Assembly (NCBI GenBank): GCA_008000375.1
Contig: SMOI01000106.1
Location: forward strand, 75,122 to 104,676
Source of the DNA: Poteriospumella lacustris
Lineage: Eukaryota > Sar > Chrysophyceae > Chromulinales > Dinobryaceae
Length of the DNA: 29,555 nt
Direction: 5' to 3'
Shown here in pieces: positions 29,087 to 29,555 of this stretch. Under the pieces are notes generated by a model that ran no database searches, was not told the origin of the DNA, and saw nothing but the letters and a program-made list of their open reading frames with translations. How positions within the stretch are numbered: the stretch's first letter is position 1; the number at the start of each line of letters is the position of its first letter. A program made the position numbers and the translations under genes.

Positions 29087-29555
29087 TTGTATTTAGGAAA
29101 GTACTGGGCGGCTTGGAAAGAGAGTCTTTAATCCATTGTGAAAAAGTGAAGGATCGCATGCTGTATCTTTTGAGCGAACGTCGAATGATTTGGGGATATA
29201 AGAAAGCATGGGGGAGGTTCTGGAAGCAGCAAGTTTTCATCTGCTTTGTGGGGGAATCGTTGCGAAGAATTTCATGGGGGAACATTCGCATATGGGGGAA
29301 AATCTGGAGATGACTCAATTTGATGGGGTAAAATCTGCTCCATCGCCCGCCTTCTGTCTTTGATTACTCTTAGAAGACTATTTCTCACACTTAGCCTGAC
29401 TACTGCTCTTGAATGTAGACCATAGACCAAAACTACGCCTGTGAATAACTAACTAAAGATAAACGATACTGTAAATGATGATTCCCCACTATTTATGTAC
29501 GCAAACCGTTTCGTTTTGAGGTGAGACTGTACCAGGTTTAGTACATTTTCGATAG
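29087..29555. other. Upstream region of the glycosyltransferase gene to the window edge
   Basis: This contains the expected promoter and leader of the minus-strand glycosyltransferase gene. Short ORFs on both strands (29046-29318 -, 29080-29313 +) are antisense to each other and unconvincing. A purine-rich plus-strand stretch with repeated TGGGGGA/TGGGGGG motifs occurs between about 29185 and 29330. Confidence 0.45.

Noticed and set aside
1-29555. tRNA, rRNA or transposase genes
   Set aside because: No A/B-box pair with a cloverleaf, no rRNA core sequence and no transposase or reverse transcriptase motif was recognised by eye; a covariance-model scan would be decisive.

Overview
The window is nuclear DNA from a compactly organised protist. 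Genes lie close together on both strands. Introns are short (mostly 49-94 nt) with plain GT-AG borders, and the proteins are eukaryotic (PROPPIN, Golgi PAPS transporter, UBA-tailed E2, SET protein, CCDC124). A Crinkler/RHS-type effector-like gene, a giant beta-helix multi-spanning receptor and a RING protein with CCDC53-like repeats together suggest the SAR/stramenopile neighbourhood. The PNPase appears to start with a signal peptide, which would fit a lineage with a secondary plastid. The lineage is an inference; no species was identified.

Layout from left to right. 1-830: no firm gene, apart from a possible 5' fragment leaving the left edge on the minus strand. 831-2168 (+): ATG18/WIPI-type autophagy protein. 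2605-3808 (-): SLC35B2-like PAPS transporter, two exons. 4117-5476 (+): zinc alcohol dehydrogenase broken by a frameshift around 5060-5074. 5477-6683: gene-poor, with a 22-bp palindrome and a short telomere-like repeat. 6684-8793 (-): two-exon CR-type protein (ubiquitin-like header, P-loop NTPase, restriction-endonuclease-fold C-terminus). 8794-10782: repeats and weak ORFs, including one candidate two-exon minus-strand gene. 10783-13884 (+): six-exon polynucleotide phosphorylase. 14159-14998 (+): CCDC124/Lso2-like ribosome factor, two exons. 15485-16395 (+): five-exon UBE2K/Ubc1-type E2 with a UBA domain. 16630-17724 (-): SET-domain protein. 18092-18676 (+): RING-H2 protein with two CCDC53-like motifs. 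19515-25445 (+): intronless 1976-residue beta-helix, multi-TM receptor-like protein. 25446-27055: intergenic, with degenerate ~375-nt repeats. 27056-29086 (-): tandem glycosyltransferase with C-terminal membrane segments. 29087-29555: no gene seen.

Most genes are unrelated housekeeping neighbours, as expected in a compact eukaryotic genome, and no operon logic applies. Two loose themes are visible. One is ubiquitin: an E2 and a RING protein lie 1.7 kb apart, and the CR protein has a ubiquitin-like header. The other is the secretory and surface pathway: PAPS transporter, tandem glycosyltransferase and giant surface receptor. The strongest accessory elements are the CR-type gene with its repeat-rich flanks and the giant receptor.
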